Positions 1 to 11,272 are shown, numbered from the stretch's first letter. The stretch is DNA of 64,000 nt from Lichenostomus cassidix (GCA_008360975.2 CM039210.1:22281007-22345006); one strand, 5' to 3'. Made by a program: numbers and translations. The notes: a model not told the origin generated them from the letters alone.

Positions 1-625
1 CTGAGTGCCATCAGGCGGCATGTGCAGAACAATCAGGGAATCAAGCCCAGCCAGCATGCCTTTGCTGAATTTCATAAGAGTCAACAGAATGGTGAAGTTG
101 ATTGACTAGAGGGAAGGGATACCATTCAGAGGCATCCTGACAGGCTTTAGGAGTGGGCCCATGTGAATCTCATGAAGTTTGACAATGCCAAGTGCAAGGT
201 CCTGCACCTTAGTACAGACTGGGGGATGAATGAATGGAGAGTAGCCCTGTGGAGAAGGACTTGAGGATACTGGTGGATGAAAAATTGAATATGAGCTGAC
301 AGTGTGTGCTTGCAGCCCAGAAAGCCAATTGTACCCTGGGCTGCATCAAAACCAGCATTGCCAGCAGGTTGAGGGAGGTGATTCTGCCCCCTCTACTCCA
401 CTCTTGTGGAGACCATACCTGGGCTATTGCATCCAGCTCTGGGGTCCCCAGCACAAGAAAGGCATGGACCTGTTAGAGTGGGTCCAGAGGAGGGCCATGA
501 AAATGGTCAGAGGGCTGGAGCACCTCTCCTATGAGGAAAGACTGAGAGTTTGGGTTGTTCTGCCTGGAGAAGAGAAGGCTCCAGGAAGACCTTATTGGGA
601 TATTTCTATATACAAAGGGGACAAG
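1..625 (+). mobile_element. CR1 LINE fragment A, left part (ORF2 3' region)
   Basis: Plus-strand CR1 sequence from the C-terminal part of the reverse transcriptase ORF. Broken frames contain the typical tail in which a line about opinions on 'YEERL' and 'LEKRRL' motifs can be recognised near 530-570 (read as YEERLR and LEKRRLQE). The frame is shifted several times, so no protein is made. The element is cut near 625, where minus-strand CR1 B begins, and its downstream part resumes near 5990, showing that CR1 B jumped into it. The left end lies outside the window. Confidence 0.8.
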
Positions 626-1136
626 AATCACAGAATTTTTAGGGTTGGAAGGAACCTCTGGAGATCATCTAGCCCAACCCCCCTGCCAAGGCAGGGTCAG
701 CCAGAGCAAGTTACATAAGAACTCATCCAGGTGGGTTTTGAATGTCTTCAGAGAGGGAGACTTCATGCCCTCCCTGGGCAGCCTGTTCCAGTGCTCTGAC
801 ATCCTCAAATGTAAAGAAGTTTTTCCTTATGTTGAGGTGAAATTTCTTGTGTTTCATTTTATGGCCATTGCTCCTTGTCCTGTTGCTGGGTACCACTGAA
901 AAGAGTCTTGCACCTTTCTCTTGGCACCTGCCTTTGAAATATTTATATGCATTAATAAGATCCCCTCTCAGTCTTCTCTAGACTAAACAGGCCCAGCTCT
1001 CACAGTCTCTCCCCGTAAGAGAGATGCTCCAGTCCCCTAATCATCTTTGTGGCCTCCACTGGACCGTCTCCAGTAGCTCCTTGTCTTTCATGTACTGAGA
1101 AGCCCAGAACTGAACATAATACTCCAGATGTGGCCT

Positions 1137-1902
1137 TGTGGCAGGACACCCCCCTCCCCCATCTCTCTCTCCCTGATCGGTCCCAGGAAATGGATGGCTC
1201 AACTTAGGTTGATAGCCTAATCAACAGCTACCTGGTGCTGGCGACTGAAAGTCTGAAAAGACACTCCCCTGTGGAATGCAGAGAGAATGTGAGAAAATTT
1301 TCAGTGACTACAAATACACACTTTTATCCTATAAAAAGCTCACGAAATCTCAGAAAGGTAGAAGCTTTCTACATGGACATTGGAGCCTAAAGTAAAGCTT
1401 TCTTCCCTGAGCTTGGACGCAGCCCTGTGGTTACTTCCCAAGGGATTGGGTGAGGATGCTGATGTATCCCCAGCTCCAAAAAAAAAATTGGATTTGGTAA
1501 GATCATCAAGTTTCCTAAATTGTATTATTCCGGCTAACTTATAGGTACCTTTCTTAACTTGCATTTCAGCTAGCTCAAGCAAGCATTTCTTAACTTGCAT
1601 TATAGTTCAAGCAAGCATTTCTTGCATTTTTAACTATTTTTATAGTTCAAGCAAGGGTTTACCCCATAATTGCATTTTTAACTATTGTGGTGTTGCAATT
1701 ATGTATTCATTGTGTGTTTATGTGTGTCAATCTGTTCTATGTTTGTATGTTTGTTATGTTCTGTGTCAAATAAATGGTATTTTTAGACAAATCGGCCAGA
1801 TATCAAAGAATCTTGCGAACGGGACTAAGTCTTGGGGAACTAGCTATCTTAAAGTCTGTCAGATTGCAAAACACATAAAACTCCTGTCTCCCATGCAAGA
1901 CA
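1137..1902 (+). mobile_element. Solo LTR, ERVL-like, TSD GGCCT
   Basis: A 766-bp LTR beginning TGTGGCAGGACAC and ending CCATGCAAGACA. The 5-bp GGCCT at 1132-1136 is repeated at 1903-1907, and CR1 B reads through when the LTR is removed. A TATA-like CTATAAAAAGC lies near 1330 and an AATAAA near 1769, giving plus orientation. A tandem run of 'ttcaagcaagcatttctt' units lies at about 1560-1640. A second copy in reverse is at 41763-42511 with its own TSD. No internal retroviral sequence, so it is a recombined solo LTR. Confidence 0.93.
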
Positions 1903-2502
1903 GGCCTCACCAGGTCTGAGTAGAGGGGCAAGATCACCTCCCTCAACTTGCTGGCCACACTCTTCCTGATACACCCCAGGATACCATCGGCCTTCCTGGC
2001 CACAAGGGCACACTGCTGGCTCATAATCAACTTGTCACTCACCAAGACTCCCAGGTCCTTTTCAGCAGAGCTGCTCTCTAGTAGGTCAGTCCCCAGCCTG
2101 TACTGGTACTTGGGGTTCTTTCTCCCCAGATGCAAGGCCCTACATTTGCCCTTGTTGAACCTCATTAGGTTTCTCTCCACCCAGTTCTCTAGCCTATCAA
2201 GGTCCCACTGAATGGCATCACAGCCTTCAGGTGTATCAGCTGCTCCTCACAGTTTCATATCATCGGCAAACTTGCTAAGGGCATATTCTATCCCTTCATC
2301 CAGGTTGTTGATAAACAAGTTGATTTAGGCTGGATCCTGTACTGATCCCTGGGGAATACCACTGACTACAGGCCTCCAACTGGATTCTACTCCACTGATC
2401 ATGACCCTCTGAGCTTTGCCATTCAGCCCCTTCTTGATCGACCACACTGTCCATTCATCTAACCTACATTTCCTGAGCTTCCCTATGAGGATGTTATGGG
2501 AG
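1803..2502 (-). pseudogene. CR1 B reverse transcriptase, C-terminal piece
   Basis: Minus-strand frame with the CR1 RT tail (residues such as [16 protein letters not shown], then [11 protein letters not shown] and [11 protein letters not shown]). This is the thumb/C-terminal region of a CR1 ORF2 protein, which in an intact element nicks and primes at target DNA. The true CR1 portion is 1908-2502. The open frame runs into the LTR at 1137-1902 below it and is cut by the LTR at 2503 above it. Dead copy. Confidence 0.8.
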
Positions 2503-3416
2503 TGTCGGGGGTAGTGTACCTTTGGAATTTCTTCCCATTCCTGTTACTAAGCAACAAATAGTTGGGTGTTTTAGAGCCATCAAGTCTTTTGTAAAAGACA
2601 AAAGGTGTGCTTGGGAGGGCACGGTAAGGGAAGAGCCGGCCCTGGGAACACTCTCTCGTGGTTCGGACGCTGAGGAGAGAGTCTGCTCTTTTTCTGCTCT
2701 TCGCCTTGGACCAGAGCGAATCCAACTGTGCCCTGTTTTTTCTCTTCTCCTGGCTGGGTGAGCTTTGATTCAACCTTTCTCCCCACGGGGAAGGGCACGT
2801 TTTCCTCCCGGGCTGCGTTCCCTCGTGGCTGCTGCCGGGAGAGTCCCGCGGCCTCTGCTGCCTGCCCCCGCCCTCTGCCGCACGAGACCGCGGCGTCTGC
2901 TGTGACTGCGGAGGTCCTCGCCACCTCGCTGGCCGGAGAGAGAGAGAGAGCCGGCGCCCGCCCCTGCTGCCCTGCTTTCTCGCTGCTCCGAGCTGTTTCA
3001 CTGTCCTGCGTGTTTCTCAGCCTGCTCGCCATCGCTGGCTGCCGGATGCTAACCTGACCCTGCGCCACAGCGCCACCTGCAGCCGCTCGGGAGTCATCGC
3101 ACCTGCCCTGCCTGGCCGGGAGCTCAACAGCGCCCCTGCTGCTTGCAACTGTGATTACACCACACGGGAGAAGGCTCAGCAGCTCACAAGTTATCTGCTA
3201 TTTGGTTTTCTGGTTCTAGTTGTGGTTGCTATTATTGTTATTGTTTGTTTATAGATACTAGTAAAGAACTGATATTCCTTTTTTCCCATACCTTTGCCTG
3301 AAAGCCCTTGATTTACAAAATTAAATAATTCGGAGGGAGGGAAAAAAAATCACATTCTCTGTTCTAAGGGAGGGTTCAACCTCTCTTGGCAGACACCTGT
3401 CTTTCAAACCAGGACA
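2503..3416 (+). mobile_element. Solo LTR, ERVL family with TGTCGGGG start, TSD GGGAG
   Basis: A 914-bp LTR from TGTCGGGGGTAG to CAAACCAGGACA. GGGAG at 2498-2502 and 3417-3421 is the target duplication, and CR1 B sequence is continuous across it. An ACTAGTAAAGAACTG polyadenylation-type signal near 3250 sets plus orientation. A GC-rich R/U5-like core lies at 2780-3150. Related copies are at 5002-5867, 9642-10536, 43925-44771 and 60785-61855. Confidence 0.93.
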
Positions 3417-3421
3417 GGGAG

Positions 3422-5001
3422 ACAGTGTCAAAAGCCTTGCTGAAGTCAAGGTAGATAACATCCACTGCTGTCCCCTTGTCAACCCATCCTGCCATGCCAT
3501 CATAGAAGGCTGTCAGATTGGTCAAGCATGATTTCCCCTTGGTGAATCCATGCTGACTACTCTTTATGACCTTTTCTTCTACATGCTTGGTGATGACCTC
3601 CAGAATGATCTGTTCCATCATCTTTCCAGGGATTGAGATGAGGTTGACTGGACAGTAGTTTCCTGGGTCCTGCTTCTTGTCCTTTTTGAAGATGGGAGTA
3701 GCATTGGCCTTTTTCCAGTCATTGGGAACCTCTCCCATTCTCCATGATTTTTCAAAGATGATAGAGAGTGGCTTGGCAACACCCTTGGGTGTATCCCATC
3801 AAGGCCCATGGATTTATGGGTATTAAGTCTGCCTATCTGATCTCTAACTCAATCCTCTATGACTGAGGGAAAGTCTCCCTTTTTCCAACCTTCTCTTACC
3901 GCCGAGATCTGGGACTCTTGAGGGCCAACCTCAGCAGTAAAGACTGAGGCAAAGAAGGCCTTCAATAGTTCTACCTTCTCTGTCTTCCGTTTCCAGGACA
4001 CCCATCTGATTCAGCAGCAGCCTAACATTTTCCCTAATCTTCTTTTTGCTGCTGATGTACTTGTAGAAGCCCTTCTTGTTGTCCTTGGTATCCCTCACCA
4101 GACTCAATTCCAAGTGGGTCTTGTCTTTGCTCGTCACATCTCTGAATACTCTGATGATTTTCCTATAGTTCTCTCACATGGCCTGTCCCTTTTTCCAAAT
4201 TCCATCAATTTCTTTCTTCCATTTGAGATTTACTAGAAGCTCCCTGCTCATCCATGCAGGTCTCCTGCCCCCCTTGCCTGATTTCTTGATCATGGGGATA
4301 CACTGGTCTTGAGCTTGGAAGAAGTGGTGCTTGAATATTGGACAGCTTTCTTGGACCCCCTTCTCTTCTATACCCCTATGCCATGGGATTCCTCTAAGTA
4401 GATAATTGAAGAGGCTGAAGTTGGCTCTCTAGAAGTTCAGGGTTCTAGTACTGCTTACTGCTTTGCTTTCTCCATGCAGGATCCTGAGTTCCACCATCTC
4501 ATGGTCACTACAGACAAGGCTGCCCCCAAACCTTCATGTCTTCAACCAGTCCCTCCTGTTTTGTTAGTACAAGGTCCAGCAATACACCTTTCCTCATTGG
4601 CTCCTCCCCCACTTGCATCAAGAAGTTATTTTCAATGATCTGCAGGAACTTCCTGGACTGTGTGTGCTGGGCCATGTTGTTCCACCCACAAATATCAGGG
4701 TGAAGTCCCCCAGGAGAACCAGGGCCTGTGACTCCAAGGCTATTTCCAGTTGCCCATAGAAAGCCGCAATCAACTTCCTCCTCCTGATCAGGTGGCCTAT
4801 AGTAAACACCAACAACAGTGTCACCCATATTACCCTGCCCCTTAATTCTTAGCCATAAGATCTCAACTTGTCCATCTGTCCCTGGGTACATCTATTGCTG
4901 GCTTGATAAATTCCAGTTCTTCTCTCACATAAAGAGCAAATCCACCCCCTTGCCTCACTGACCTGTCCTTTCTAAAAAGAACAACATTCCAGCCATGTGA
5001 G
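3422..5001 (-). pseudogene. CR1 B ORF2: endonuclease and N-terminal reverse transcriptase
   Basis: Read on the minus strand from 5001 down to 3422. First comes the APE-type endonuclease (frame 4508-4891, with a GVYYRPPDQEEEVD motif typical of CR1 EN). The linker follows (3931-4137, LVRDTKDNKKGFYKYISSK), then RT (3376-3738, with [19 protein letters not shown] and [14 protein letters not shown]). Several frameshifts and stops separate the pieces. In a live element this ORF2 protein performs target-primed reverse transcription. The LTR at 2503-3416 begins within the RT palm, and the endonuclease N-terminus continues beyond the LTR at 5002-5867. Confidence 0.88.
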
Positions 5002-5867
5002 TGTCTTGGTTTGAAAGACAGGTGTCTGCTAAGGAAGGTGGGAACCTCCCTTAGAATAGAGAATATGACCCCCTTCCCTCTGAGTTATTATAACTTTGAA
5101 ATCATGGGCTTTCAGGCAAAGATATGGGAAAAGGAATAACAGCTCTTTACTAGTATTTATAACAAGGTGAACAAGCAACAACAACAGTAGCAATAACAAA
5201 CAAAACCCAGAAAACTCGGTGGCAGCTTTCTCTGGGCTGCCAGGCACTTCCCCTTTGGTGCAGTTATGGTCACAGCCAGCAGGGGTGGCGTTGGCCTCCC
5301 AGCTGGGAAGGTGCGATGACTCCCGAACAGCTGCAGGGGGCGCTGTAGCTAGAGGTCAGCTCCCTGTCTCACGTGGGTAATGGCGGAGGGGCTGGACAGC
5401 AAGATGGGGTGCAAGGAGCTCAAATGCAGCAAACTGGAAAAGCAGGGCCGGCTGGGCTAGCAAGCAAAAGGTGGCAGAAACTCTGCAGCCGTGGAAAAAG
5501 CTGCAGTGCATTCCGGCAGGCATGAGTGCGGGACAGCGACAGCCAGGCCCCTCTGCAGCAGCTGCTAATGCAGCCGGGGAGACACGTGCTTCAGGAGGGG
5601 GAAGAGGGTTGGAATCCCGTGCTTCTCCCAAACGAAAGCTCACCCAGCAAGGAAGAGAAGGCAGTGCAGAGCTGGGCTTCTGCAGTTGCAGCAAAAGGAA
5701 GACAGCAGCTTCACTGTTCCACCTCCGATGCTGAGCGAGTAAGTGAAGCTACCAGCGGCCAGGTGCTCCCCTTCTCTCACCACATCTGGGCTACATCTTT
5801 TGTCACTTAAGTACCTGGTTGTTGGTTTCCTAGCAACAGAATGGGGAAAATTCCCCAACCTCCAACA
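5002..5867 (-). mobile_element. Solo LTR, same ERVL family as 2503-3416, TSD GTGAG
   Basis: Starts TGTCTTGGTTTG and ends CCTCCAACA as read on the plus strand, and is the reverse orientation of the 2503 copy. GTGAG occurs at 4997-5001 and 5868-5872. Removing it joins CR1 B endonuclease sequence. The polyadenylation region in reverse (cagctctttactag) lies near 5140-5155. This is the third independent LTR hit in one CR1. Confidence 0.93.
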
Positions 5868-5989
5868 GTGAGATATCCCACCATGTCTCAGTAATTGCAA
5901 TGAGATCACGGTCCTGTAACCGCACATAGATTTCTAGATCTTCCTGTTTATTCCCTGTGCTGTGTTTGTATACAGGCACTTCAGAGAAG

Positions 5990-6232
5990 TAATCAAACAT
6001 GTAATCAATCAATCAAAAAAGACAGAGAGAATTTTTACCAGGGCCTGTAATGACAGGAAGAGGAGCAATGGTTCTAAAATTAAAGGGGGTAGATTTAGAT
6101 TGGATATAAAGAAAAATTCTTTTACAGTGAGGGTGGTGAGACACTGGAACAGGTTGCCCAGAGAAGTTGTCAATGCCCTACCCCTGGAAGCATTCAAGGT
6201 CAGGTTGTATGGGGCTTTAAGTAATGTGATCT
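5990..6232 (+). mobile_element. CR1 LINE fragment A, right part
   Basis: Continuation of the plus-strand CR1 of 1-625. The frame at 5962-6243 carries the CR1 C-terminal signature (residues NDRKRSNGSKIKGGRFRLD, then VRHWNRLPREVV). It picks up where the left part stops at the 'aaaggggacaagaa' stretch. The 3' end of the element is replaced at 6233 by the ERV1 LTR. Confidence 0.85.
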
Positions 6233-6767
6233 TGATGCCTTAAAGACCTAGAAATAAAACAACACACTTTCAAGACAATATTAGTATAGGAGGTAATATA
6301 AAGGCTGGTCTTTATTGGAGGCCTCCAAGGGGCAGATATGGAAAATACCCACCCCTGCATGGGGTGAATACAGTTTTATAAGTTTAGCAAATTAGTATAA
6401 CTGACAAGAATTCCCAATTAGAGACTTAAGTGGTGAGGTAATTCTCCCCCAGTTCAACCCTCTCTGACCCCATCCCTGCCCACCGCCCCTTGATAGGAAC
6501 TAAACTTTGTTTATGAAAATGTGTCTCAATGAGCTGGTTTCAACCTTGTCTCCCAGAGAGCCAAGATAGGCTAGGGGGCTTGTACCCCCCAGGGTTTGGA
6601 GCCTCTGGAATGTGTTTTGTCTTTCTGCCTATCAGTGTAGGGAAAAGGTAGGGAAAAGTACTGGGGCTAGCTACACATACAATAATAGGCTACAGAGCTA
6701 TAAATATATGTGTAAAGAATATGGAGAATATATAAAAGCAAAAAAGGCAAAAGTCAATTCAGCATCA
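6233..6767 (-). mobile_element. 3' LTR of a minus-strand ERV1 provirus
   Basis: A 535-bp LTR with inverted ends TGATGC...GCATCA. Read on the minus strand it has CTTATAAAACTG (TATA) near 6370 and CCAATAAAGACC (polyadenylation) near 6310. A polypurine tract abuts it at 6768-6783, and an env TM coding remnant lies just above, so it is the 3' LTR of a provirus running high-to-low coordinate. The matching 5' LTR is not in the window. Confidence 0.82.
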
Positions 6768-6783
6768 ATTCCCCTCTTTAGAG
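6768..6783 (-). other. Polypurine tract of the minus-strand ERV1
   Basis: On the minus strand the sequence TAAAGAGGGGAAT directly precedes the LTR, as required for plus-strand DNA priming. Confidence 0.75.
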
Positions 6784-6945
6784 ACTCAGCAAGTCTCTAA
6801 CTTGTCTATTCTCTACTCGATGTTCAACCACAGCATCGCATTATACAGCCAGCTATTATGCAAAGACTAGCTACAGATATAAGTAGTATGAACAGCTCCT
6901 TTTACCCAGACCCAGTTTGGTAACCATGAAGTTAGTGTATGGAAG

Positions 6946-8684
6946 TGTTGTGGTTTGACCCTGGCCAAATGCCAACCACCTATGACATCTGCTCTCTCTG
7001 CACTCCCCTGCCACAACTGTGCAGAGGAGAGAAAAAAAACTGTAAAACACAGGACTCATTAGTCGAGATAAGGGACTGAAGTGCGGAATTGACTCCACAA
7101 CTCAGATAGTTATGAAGTAGGTATGTGTTTATTCCAGTTGGGGTGCATGGGGGGTAGCCCCTCCAAAGGCATGCACACCCTCAGCAGCACTTCACTAGGT
7201 TTATATTAGGTTACAGATTACATATGCATAAAGTTAGACAAAGCCCCTATACATATTCAATACCTATCCCCACTTCGTATTATAATGAGTTCAAAGTTCA
7301 TTTAAATATGCCCGCGCAAGCGCAGTGTCTTCAGATTAATTGTGGGCAAGGGTCCCGATGATTAATTATGACATGGTCCATACTCTTCATCACGATGAAC
7401 TGTTCACCCTGTTCCCTTGCGCATGCTCCCTTGGTCCTTGGTCTTAGTCCAAGCCTGAGAACCGACTCGTACCGGTCCTGGGGTCCAAGGGCGGGATGCT
7501 CGGTTACACTTGGTGGTTTCTCTCAATTATTTGGCTCTCTTCTCTCCATCCTCCCCGATACCAGGTAGGCACAAATTCATTACGTGAATAATAAATGGAT
7601 CGCAGCTGGCATATCTTAGTAAATCATTATCCAATCTCTGGCTCTCTAAATCAGTGTTCAAAAATATTATTATTACTATTATCCAGCTCCTAGTTCTTTT
7701 ACATTAGTAATTTCTATTTTACCCTAAATCAGGACTGGAAGGAGGACACACTGAGAAAAAGGGAAAAACAGGCTGAAAACTGAAAGTTGCAAAGTGATTT
7801 ATTGTTAACAGAGTCGGAGGATGAATGAGATATAAAAATAAGCTCTTAAGACACTTTTTCTTAGCTCACCCCCCTCCCTCCTTCCCACCAACAGCACAGG
7901 AGGGGGGGGGGCTGCAGGGTATGGGGTTTTTTTGGTCTGTCCATCACCGAAATTTCTTCTGCTGCTCAAGAAGAGGAGTCCTCTACATTGCCGTTGGGAC
8001 CCTCCCACAGGAGACAGTCCACAGGAACTTCTTTGGCGTGGATCCAGTCTCACGAGCAGCAGCCCACCTGAATCTGCTGCAACGAGTCCCTCGTCCACAG
8101 GGTGCAGACCTCCGAGCTGAGGCCAGGCTGTTTCCACCTCAGGAGCAAGGCCTTTCTCTCCACTGGGACTCCCACTGTATCACAGCTTCCTCCAGGCATG
8201 CACCCACTCCTCTGGCATGGGCACCTCCCCACAGGCTGTGGGTGGATCTCTGTACTCCCTGTGGACCCCATGGGCTGCAGGGGGACAACCTGCTCCACCA
8301 TGGTCTTCACCATGGCTGGCAGAGGACTCTCGGCTCCAGTGCCTGGAGCATCTCCTCCCCCTCCTTCTCCACTGACTTTGGTGTCTCCATGTTGTTTTTC
8401 CAACACATATTCTCACCTCCTCCTCCTCCTTCTCTGGCTAAAAAGAAATGCGTGACTACTTTGTTTTGATTTCTTCTTAAATATATTTTCACAGAGTCGT
8501 AACTAACATCTCTAATTGGCCCAGGCTTGGCCAGCAGCATGTCCATCGTCTTCAGAGCCGTCAGAGATTGGCTCTACTGGACATGGTAAAAACTTCCAGA
8601 ACCTTCACACAGGACACACAGGAGCCATCTTTATGCTCCCACCCCCACCCACTAGCAAAAGATGGGCTAAGCAAAACCAACACA
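6946..8684 (-). mobile_element. ERVL-type solo LTR, TSD GGAAG, interrupted by a 655-bp LTR
   Basis: Plus-strand ends TGTTGTGGTTTGACC and AAACCAACACA, with GGAAG at 6941-6945 and 8685-8689. Removal of the nested LTR at 7077-7731 leaves about 1.08 kb. The env pseudogene continues on both sides. The reverse of an AATAAATCACTT-type polyadenylation signal lies near 7795. GC-rich exon-like frames at 7825-8469 are fortuitous LTR reading frames. A plus-strand partial copy of the family is at 23095-23613. Confidence 0.88.
7077..7731 (-). mobile_element. Solo LTR with 4-bp TSD GGAC (ERV1-like)
   Basis: A 655-bp LTR, TGAAGTGCGGAATTG to TACCCTAAATCA on the plus strand. GGAC at 7073-7076 and 7732-7735 is a 4-bp duplication, typical of gammaretrovirus-like integrases. 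The polyadenylation signal is on the minus strand (CTGGAATAAACAC, near 7125). It sits inside the ERVL LTR of 6946-8684. A copy of identical length is at 45356-46010. Confidence 0.93.
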
Positions 8685-9227
8685 GGAAGATATATTCAAA
8701 GTTCAATGAGCCTTTTGAAAGCTACCTGATGTAGAATTTGAGTTTGCTTTCCAAATTTCAACCAAATCCTTATTAATTCTTTCACTCTGACCTACATAAG
8801 AACAAGAACCAGTGTTAATGATTGTACGGCTAGTAGGAAATTGAGAACCATTCTGTTTTGTAAAACTATACCAGACAAATCATGGACTTCTTCTTGTAAG
8901 GCCGAAATTGCATCTTAAGTTTGCTTTTCAATATGTTTAATAATCCTAAATATGATCAAATACTGTGTTTGGAATTACAGCCCCAAGGGCACAGGCTTGA
9001 TCTTTATCTAGGAGCAAAACTTACCAGGTCTCATTTTCACATATCCAATACCACCCTGACAACTTGTTCTTATGAAGAGCTTTTGGAGACATTTTGGACT
9101 AATGTCACATGCAAATTTTGGAACCAAATCTGAATCATGGTTACCAACTGTGCAGATAACAGGCACAAAAAGAACAATTTAAATCACATCATCCTGATTT
9201 GTATCAGTCTCTGTTTTCCAGTTGTTT

Positions 9228-10760
9228 TGTCACCGAATCTGTGGAAAAAAATTACAAAAACCTTCCAACAACATTTTAATGTTAGAGAGTCAAGGCATTA
9301 CTTTATTATCTGGCCAGGATGTACCACAGAAATCATCTCATCCACACATAGCCCGGGTGTGCAGAGAGAATCATTCCATGATACATAGCTTTTACTCGAT
9401 TTTTCAGATATTTTATACAGTAAAAATACATAGGAAAGCATTGTGTCAGTGTTCATTGGTCTAAAGTTGAGCAAACCCCCAGTATTCAGTTTCTCATTGG
9501 ATCCGAATCTCCTCGCCTCTGATGCTAATTAGATTCTTCATTCTTCAGTTTTTCTTATCAGTCCTTTTTCCAGGCCAGGATGTCTTCAGCCCTGCTGGAG
9601 GTGGTCTGGGGTAGCTGTTTGTGATAGCCATCATGTCCTGTTGTCTTGGTTTGAAAGACACGTGTCTGCCAAGAGAGGTTGAACCCTCCCCTAGAGCAGA
9701 GGATGTGATTTTTCTTCCCCTCCTCCCTCCGAATTATTTAATTTTGTAAATCAAGGGCTTTCAGGCAAAGGTATGGGAAAAAGGAGTATCAGTTCTTTAC
9801 TAGTATCTATAAACAAACAATAACAATAATAGCAAATCACAACTAGAACCAGAAAACCAAACAGCAGATAACGTGAGCTGCTGAGCCTTCTCCCGTGTGG
9901 TGCAATCACGGTTGCAAGCAGCAGGGGCGCTGTTGAGCTCCCGGCCGGCCAGGGCAGGTGCGATGACTCCCGAGCGGCTGCAGGTGGCGCTGTGGCGCAG
10001 GGTCAGGTCACCGTCCGGCAGCTGCAATGGCGGACGGGCTGAGAAACACGCAGGGCAGCAGGAAACAGCTCAGGGCAGCGAGAGAACAGGGCAGTAGGAG
10101 CGGGCGCTCTCTCTCTCCGGCCAGCAAGAATTTCTGCAGTCACAGCAGACGCCACGGTCTCGTGCGGCAGAGGGCGGGGGCAGGCAGCAGGGGCCGCGGG
10201 ACTCTCCCGGCAGCAGCTACGAGGGAACGCAGCCCGGGGGGGGAAAACGTGCCCTTCCCCGTGAGGAGAAAAGTTGAATCAAAGCTCACCCAGCCAGGAG
10301 AGAAGAGAAACAGGGCACAGTTGGATTTCTTCTGGTAGCAGCTGGAAAGCAAAGAGCCAGCAGCCTCTCCTCTCAGCGTCCGAACCACGAGAGAGCGTTC
10401 CCAGGGCCGGCTCCTCCCTTACCTTGCCCTGCCCAAAAACCCAGCTTTTGTCTTTTACAAAAGACTTGATCGCTCTGAACATCGGACTATTTGTTGCTTA
10501 GTAACAGGAATGGGAAGAAATTCTCAACCCCCGACACCTGTTGATAACCACAAGGACCCGGTGGATGTTCTGTTAATAGTCTTTATCTTTCTGGTTATCT
10601 TCGGGGTCACTCCCAATCTGTTGATATGATGAGTCCACCAGACCTCATCTGGTAGAACAATGCCCTGAAAGAAACCTAAAATTCCTTTTCCCAGGGTAAA
10701 GACAAAAAAAACTTTTGACTAAAGTTATACAAAATTTTTAACCTGATATATTTTCCAACA
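9228..10760 (-). mobile_element. ERV1-like LTR (TGTTGGAAAATAT...GGTGACA), interrupted by an ERVL LTR
   Basis: On the plus strand it runs TGTCACCGAATCTG to ATTTTCCAACA. About 638 bp remain once the nested LTR at 9642-10536 is removed. A reverse polyadenylation signal (actttattatctgg) lies near 9300. Plus-strand copies are at 23970-24584 and 46295-46911. Flanks read AAAC and AAAG on the minus strand, only a 3/4 match, so a solo insertion in the env provirus is likely but not proven. Confidence 0.8.
9642..10536 (-). mobile_element. Solo LTR, TGTCTTGG ERVL family, TSD CCTGT
   Basis: 895 bp, TGTCTTGGTTTG to CCCCCGACA. CCTGT at 9637-9641 and 10537-10541 is a perfect 5-bp duplication, and the host LTR is continuous across it. 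It is the reverse-orientation relative of the 2503-3416 copy (shared GC-rich core and ACTAGTAAAGAACTG signal in reverse near 9795). Confidence 0.93.
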
Positions 10761-10786
10761 CTTTGGGCTAAGCGAGAAGGAAGAAG

Positions 10787-11264
10787 CATGCAGACTACTG
10801 TAGACAAGAGAAGCTAGTTTTAATGACAAATGAGAGAGTTGTCACAAAAGGGTAGAAAAGTGCAATTTCTATATGTAATAGAAAATAGGAACATAATCAA
10901 TACGCAGTTATAGATGAAGTATCACTAATATAGCAACAAAATGTGTAATAGTAAAACTGTGTGTGTGTTAGCAAAATAAGTGTGTGATTAATGTATTAAA
11001 TAAGAATAGTATGCTGTGTTTGTAGCCCTAAGATAAGGAAACTAGAAGTTATGTAAGAACCCAACCCTTAAGACTGTGCCTTTTAGATAAATGAACAAAA
11101 CAAGGGTGGATGCTGAACTTGTAAATGTATAAATAACCTTTGCAAAGTGAGCATGGTGGACATGCTCATGGAGGTGTTAACCCCTGCATGTTCCCCCTGG
11201 CCAGGCCAATAAAGGTGTGCTTTACTTTAGAGTACTTTACTGTGGAGTAGATTCCTTTGAATCA
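10787..11264 (+). mobile_element. 5' LTR of a plus-strand ERV1 provirus
   Basis: U3-like AT-rich DNA, then a TATA box (GTATAAATAACC) near 11130, a polyadenylation signal CCAATAAAGGTG near 11206, and an end at GAATCA (11264). A primer-binding-like TGG and a gag frame follow. The exact start is uncertain (TG at 10787 or 10799). It is not the same family as the LTR at 6233-6767. Confidence 0.65.
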
Positions 11265-11272
11265 CTCCCGAC

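Larger units (their letters stand above)
626..5989 (-). mobile_element. CR1 LINE B, 5'-truncated, inserted into CR1 A and split by three solo LTRs
   Basis: Minus-strand CR1. Its 3' end (about 626-690) has the terminal TTCTGTGATTCT-like octamers and the conserved 'gttggaaggaacctctggagat' class of 3' UTR. Going up in coordinate it covers the 3' UTR, RT and endonuclease, and ends near 5985 at the start of the endonuclease domain, so only ORF1 and the 5' UTR are missing (ordinary 5' truncation). About 2.8 kb of CR1 remain at 626-1136, 1908-2502, 3422-5001 and 5873-5985. Joining across each LTR restores normal CR1 sequence, which fixes the LTR borders. Translation is open only in short stretches, so it is a pseudogene. 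Confidence 0.9.
6800..9130 (-). pseudogene. env: ERV1 env remnant (SU C-terminus, TM), split by an ERVL LTR
   Basis: Endogenous retroviral envelope pseudogene, read downward. At 9050-8950 a broken frame has the SU tail pattern GWYWICENE followed by an ACALG-type segment. At about 8890-8830 the TM ectodomain shows LQNRMVLNFLLA, the position of the conserved TM heptad. The following CX6CC region is frame-shifted and has lost a cysteine. The LTR at 6946-8684 interrupts it. At 6940-6850 the membrane-proximal part (LTSWLPNWVWVKGAV) and a hydrophobic stretch follow. Multiple stops and shifts make it non-functional. The N-terminal SU is absent. Confidence 0.75.

Noticed and set aside
2483..3068. Long frames in the GC-rich block (up to 172 codons)
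   Set aside because: They are fortuitous frames of the solo LTR core and recur, shifted, in its relatives at 5002 and 9642.
7805..8469. Overlapping GC-rich frames of up to 214 codons
   Set aside because: They lie wholly inside an LTR with defined ends and TSD, on both strands, with no recognisable domain.
9228..10760. Reading this LTR as the 5' LTR of the minus-strand env provirus
   Set aside because: The 3' LTR at 6233-6767 belongs to a different family and no primer site follows.
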